Part shown: positions 61,034 to 64,000 of the stretch, one piece after another
Layout: every line of letters begins with the position of its first letter
How positions within the stretch are numbered: position 1 is the stretch's first letter
Assembly: GCA_022749755.1 (NCBI GenBank)
Contig: CM040446.1
Span: 10,998,367 to 11,062,366 of the forward strand
Length of the DNA: 64,000 nt
Origin: Azadirachta indica
Taxonomy: Eukaryota > Streptophyta > Magnoliopsida > Sapindales > Meliaceae
Direction: 5' to 3'
Notes under the pieces: generated by a model
What the model was told of the DNA's origin: nothing
The model's database searches: none
Seen by the model: the letters and a program-made list of their open reading frames with translations, nothing else
Program-made: the position numbers and the translations under genes

Positions 61034-62393
61034 TTATTGGGGATACTTACACCTAAAGAATCCATTATATTATTGGATTAATGCATAAAGAATATTAAAA
61101 AACCCAAAAGACTTCTCTTTTTAAAGTCTAAACTTTAGAGTCATTTTAGGTCAAAAATCTTATTTAATTAATTTAGTATTAATTAAAATAAGTCTTTTAT
61201 TTTAATTAGAATTAATTATAAAAGGTATTTTATTATAAGTACAAATCTTTAAATTCTTCTTTTAATTAGAATTAGTTAAAATAAGTGTTTTATTCTGAGA
61301 AGGAATAATTAGAATAAATGTTTTATTACAAGTATAAATCTTTGGACAGCTTTTCTAAATAGGATTAAATTATACTAATTTAAATTTTAAATAAAGTCTT
61401 ATTTTAAGAAAATCTAACTTACATTAGGATAGGATTATATAAGCTAGTCTTATTTTATTACAACTTTATATTATATACTATGTAAAACCATGACTTAACA
61501 ACCAAAAGGGTTTTTCGATATTCACACATCATCAAGGTCATACTCTCATCGTTCTAGAGTCACGTCATTAAAGAGCGTCTTTTCCTCCGTAGCAACACTA
61601 ATGTTTCTTAACTTACCTTTCGACTGTCACTTGTCGGTCGAGTCAACCCTAAACATGACCCTGTTATCCTATTGTCTCTCTTACATTAATTAGTTGTTAA
61701 ATTGATTACTTTAACCATCAAAATCACCTTGTCCATAATTTTAATTCATTAATCGTAATCAGTCGTATTGGATACCAACGAGAGCAAGTCTCCTTAATAT
61801 TGACTTGATTCTTTTGTAATCGCGATTCACCATTATCCCAGTATGCTCCTTTATATTCGTACAGGGGCTAATTTACTCTTATACATTGTGGACTCATAAT
61901 TTGTGTCTCATGCTTTTTCAAGTAATTTTTCAGGTACATAAGCGACAATAGATGGCAGTAGCAGATATTTTTCCATTCAACTTCAAGCAAGTCTTCTAAG
62001 GTTGCAACATTGCAATCCTCGGACCACCAAATATGATCCAAGCGAGATAGTAAGTCTTACTCTCCTCAACTTAGAAACGAGGTGTGAAAGCTGGGTTTGG
62101 ATCTAGAGGCCTAGTGGTATTAAATCTTATCGAGAGCGATATCAATCCTACATTAGCGATCAATCAATCACGGTTCGACACATGGATCGGGTAAATTTCC
62201 AATAATATTTTATCTAATCTTACGCAACTAAGAAGAGAAGAAAAGAATGAGAAAAAATTGATTAATACACATGTAAGATAAAATTATTTAAATAATTAAA
62301 ACAAAATTAAAAACATAGCTAATCAGTTTTTGTAAATCATACCTATATGTTTAGAAAAAAAAAAAAAATTTATGTGTTACATATTCTTTATAT

Positions 62394-62433
<40 letters not shown>

Positions 62434-63080
62434 CTATGTTAAATTTTGTAATCATTTTTTAAATTTTACAAGTATTGTGTATTTTATACAATTTTTTCAT
62501 TATAATTCATTTTTTAATATTGAGATTATAAGTAAAATGTTGATTTATAATCCTCATATCACATTTACATTCTTTTTGTTTCATATACAACTATAATATT
62601 ATTTTTTTTTAATTTGTGTTAATTTACATTTACTTCATCACATTATATTTTTTTTTGTTGAATTTATTAAATTGATATTTATTTTTACTCTTTTATGTTG
62701 GTTTATTACTTTTAACTTTTATAAGTATTTTATTTTACATATAGGTCATCCATTATAATTTAATTTTTAATGTGAAGATTACAAATTTTATGTATATTTA
62801 TAACTTTTACATCACAATTACATTTTTTAAGTTTTCCTTATAATTACACAATTGTGATTTGACAATTTGATATAATTTATATTTATTTAAGTGCATTTAC
62901 TATTTTTATGTTGAATGTGTGAAATTGACGTTTGCTTTTACTTTTCTACGTTAGCTTATTATTTTTATTATTTTTATTTTTACTTTTACACGTATAATAT
63001 TTTACATTGGATCACTAAATGCATCAAAAATATATTAGATTATATTAGATTAAGCAAATTGAGCAGATTAGATTAGATTT
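61034..63080. other. AT-rich repeat DNA, possible unrelated LTR
   Basis: No gene recognised. Around 61,500-62,100 the sequence is less AT-rich. It ends in GAAAGCTGGGTTTGGATCTAG followed by AGTGGTATTAAATC (about 62,111-62,124), reminiscent of an LTR end plus primer-binding site, but no partner LTR is present. From 62,220 the DNA is again AT-rich. Confidence 0.4.
62395..62431 (+). repeat. (AAT)n microsatellite
   Basis: About twelve ATA/AAT units in a row. Confidence 0.9.
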
Positions 63081-63904
63081 TGAACACCCCTAATAACCAG
63101 CGCCAAACGCACCTCGGTTTAAATGTAATTGCTGCTTAGATTCTTCCTTTTTCCTTAACGTTGCAAAAATGCAAGGAAAAACGCTCCGAGGTAAAATAGC
63201 ATTCCTTTGTTGACTCATCAAATGCAAGCCCCACTGCCTGCGTCTGTTCGCAAAACTAGCCCACTGAGAAAAAATTAAACAGGGTTTAACGTCTAAAATG
63301 AACATTCAACTCTTAATAATTGGTAATAAGAGCGTTGACAAACATCAGAAATTTGGATATTATTTAGTACATAAGAATGGAAAAATAAAATAGATTAACC
63401 CAAAATAAGCATTTAATTAAATAAAATTAATTTGTATGAATTTTTTCGATTAGATTTGTTGTTGTAGTTGTACTTGCAAACCTGCAATGTATTCTCCCCA
63501 CCCAACGCTCCGTTACCAGGTCAGCAATGGACTTCTCGCTTCGCCTTCACGAGTGAAAGGATTTGTTGAAAGGGAAAATATTTTTTAGGAAATAGAAAGT
63601 GTTTTCAGAAAATAAAACCAAAAAAAAATTGTGGGGCGCGGGTTAACTGAGGAAAAGTAAACGAAAATTCTCATCTTCTTCTTCGTTTTAGTCATGGTGT
63701 GACTGGTCTTTACCAACCGAAACGCACACTGGTCTTAGTCTAACTTTTTTTCTTTAAAAAAAAAAAAATTATTGAAAATTTCCCATATATATTCCCTAAA
63801 ACCCTATCTTTGATTCTTCATTTTCGAAGACTTAGCTACGACTTTGTTCCCGGGGAATCGAAGTAGAGAATAAGCAAGAAGAGCGAGAAAAGTAAAGCTT
63901 AACC
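63081..63904 (+). promoter_or_regulatory. Upstream region of the MAPKK gene
   Basis: Non-coding. CCATATATATTCCC near 63,782 and a GC-richer leader (63,830-63,904) lie just before the ATG. A 71-codon minus-strand open frame at 63,090-63,305 has no recognised motif. Confidence 0.4.
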
Positions 63905-63987
63905 ATGAAGAAGGGTGTGTTAATCCCTAATGTCAAGCTCAAGCTCAATCTTCCTCCTCCTGAAGAAGCCTCCTTCTCCAAGTTCCT
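63905..63987 (+). CDS. MAP kinase kinase, MKK1/MKK2 type, first exon only
   Basis: The ATG at 63,905 opens MKKGVLIPNVKLKL then LPPPEEASFSKFL. This matches the N-terminus of plant group-A MAPKKs of the MKK1/MKK2 type (MKKG...LKL..P......F), where the next exon begins with the T-x-SGTF segment. Exon 1 ends at 63,987 before a GTAATT donor, phase 2. The early LKL..P stretch with basic residues is the kind of docking site used to bind MAP kinases (MPK4 in Arabidopsis). The kinase domain lies beyond the window, so the call rests on 27 residues and the exon boundary. MKK6 is less likely because its start (MKTK...LSVP) differs. Confidence 0.72.
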
Positions 63988-64000
63988 GTAATTCTCTCCT

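Overview
The window reads as nuclear DNA of a flowering plant, most likely a eudicot. It is strongly AT-rich between genes. Genes are split by short GT-AG introns, and the gene families are plant-specific (gibberellin 20-oxidase, NACK-type kinesin with its plant C-terminal domain, papain-like protease of the SAG39 type, plant MAPKK). LTR retrotransposons, a Mutator-like element and many foldback elements fill the spaces. The exact species cannot be fixed from the sequence; a woody rosid such as Citrus is only a guess.

Layout. 1-10.8 kb: no intact gene, a Ty3/gypsy reverse transcriptase relic at 6.2 kb, and two adjacent foldback (inverted-repeat) elements at 7.4-9.3 kb. 10,790-16,796: one Mutator-like element with 89-bp terminal inverted repeats and an exact 9-bp target duplication. 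It carries a decayed transposase on the minus strand and a decayed double GRF-type zinc-finger reading frame on the plus strand. 18.4-19.7 kb: a three-exon papain-like cysteine protease whose catalytic Cys is replaced by Gly. 21.5-36.4 kb: a tandem segmental duplication. Each unit holds a minus-strand gibberellin 20-oxidase followed by a minus-strand tRNA-Pro. Unit A (21.5-33.0 kb) has a broken oxidase and a decayed tRNA and was stretched by two foldback elements and a Ty1/copia retrotransposon. Unit B (33.0-36.4 kb) keeps an intact oxidase and a nearly intact tRNA-Pro(TGG).

37.5-40.1 kb: a decayed, intron-containing eIF3 subunit K gene. 40.5-47.1 kb: a complete 14-coding-exon kinesin of the NACK2/TETRASPORE type on the minus strand, with a likely intron in its 5' leader. 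49-50.7 kb: a three-armed foldback and a tandem duplication. 53.2-55.4 kb: a complete seven-exon CFIm25 (Nudix-fold cleavage factor) gene on the plus strand. 56.8-61.0 kb: a Ty3/gypsy chromovirus with a full 5' LTR, a truncated 3' LTR and an internal loss of integrase. 63,905 to the end: first exon of a MAP kinase kinase of the MKK1/MKK2 type, cut by the window edge.

Functionally the intact genes are unrelated housekeeping or developmental genes: gibberellin synthesis, cytokinesis, mRNA 3'-end formation and MAPK signalling. I saw no gene cluster or novel multi-gene system. The notable biology is in duplication, decay and repeat structure: a protease that keeps its fold motifs but lost its nucleophile, a duplicated hormone gene with one crippled copy, a non-processed housekeeping pseudogene, a Mutator element with an opposite-strand zinc-finger frame, and a cluster of hairpin-forming elements.
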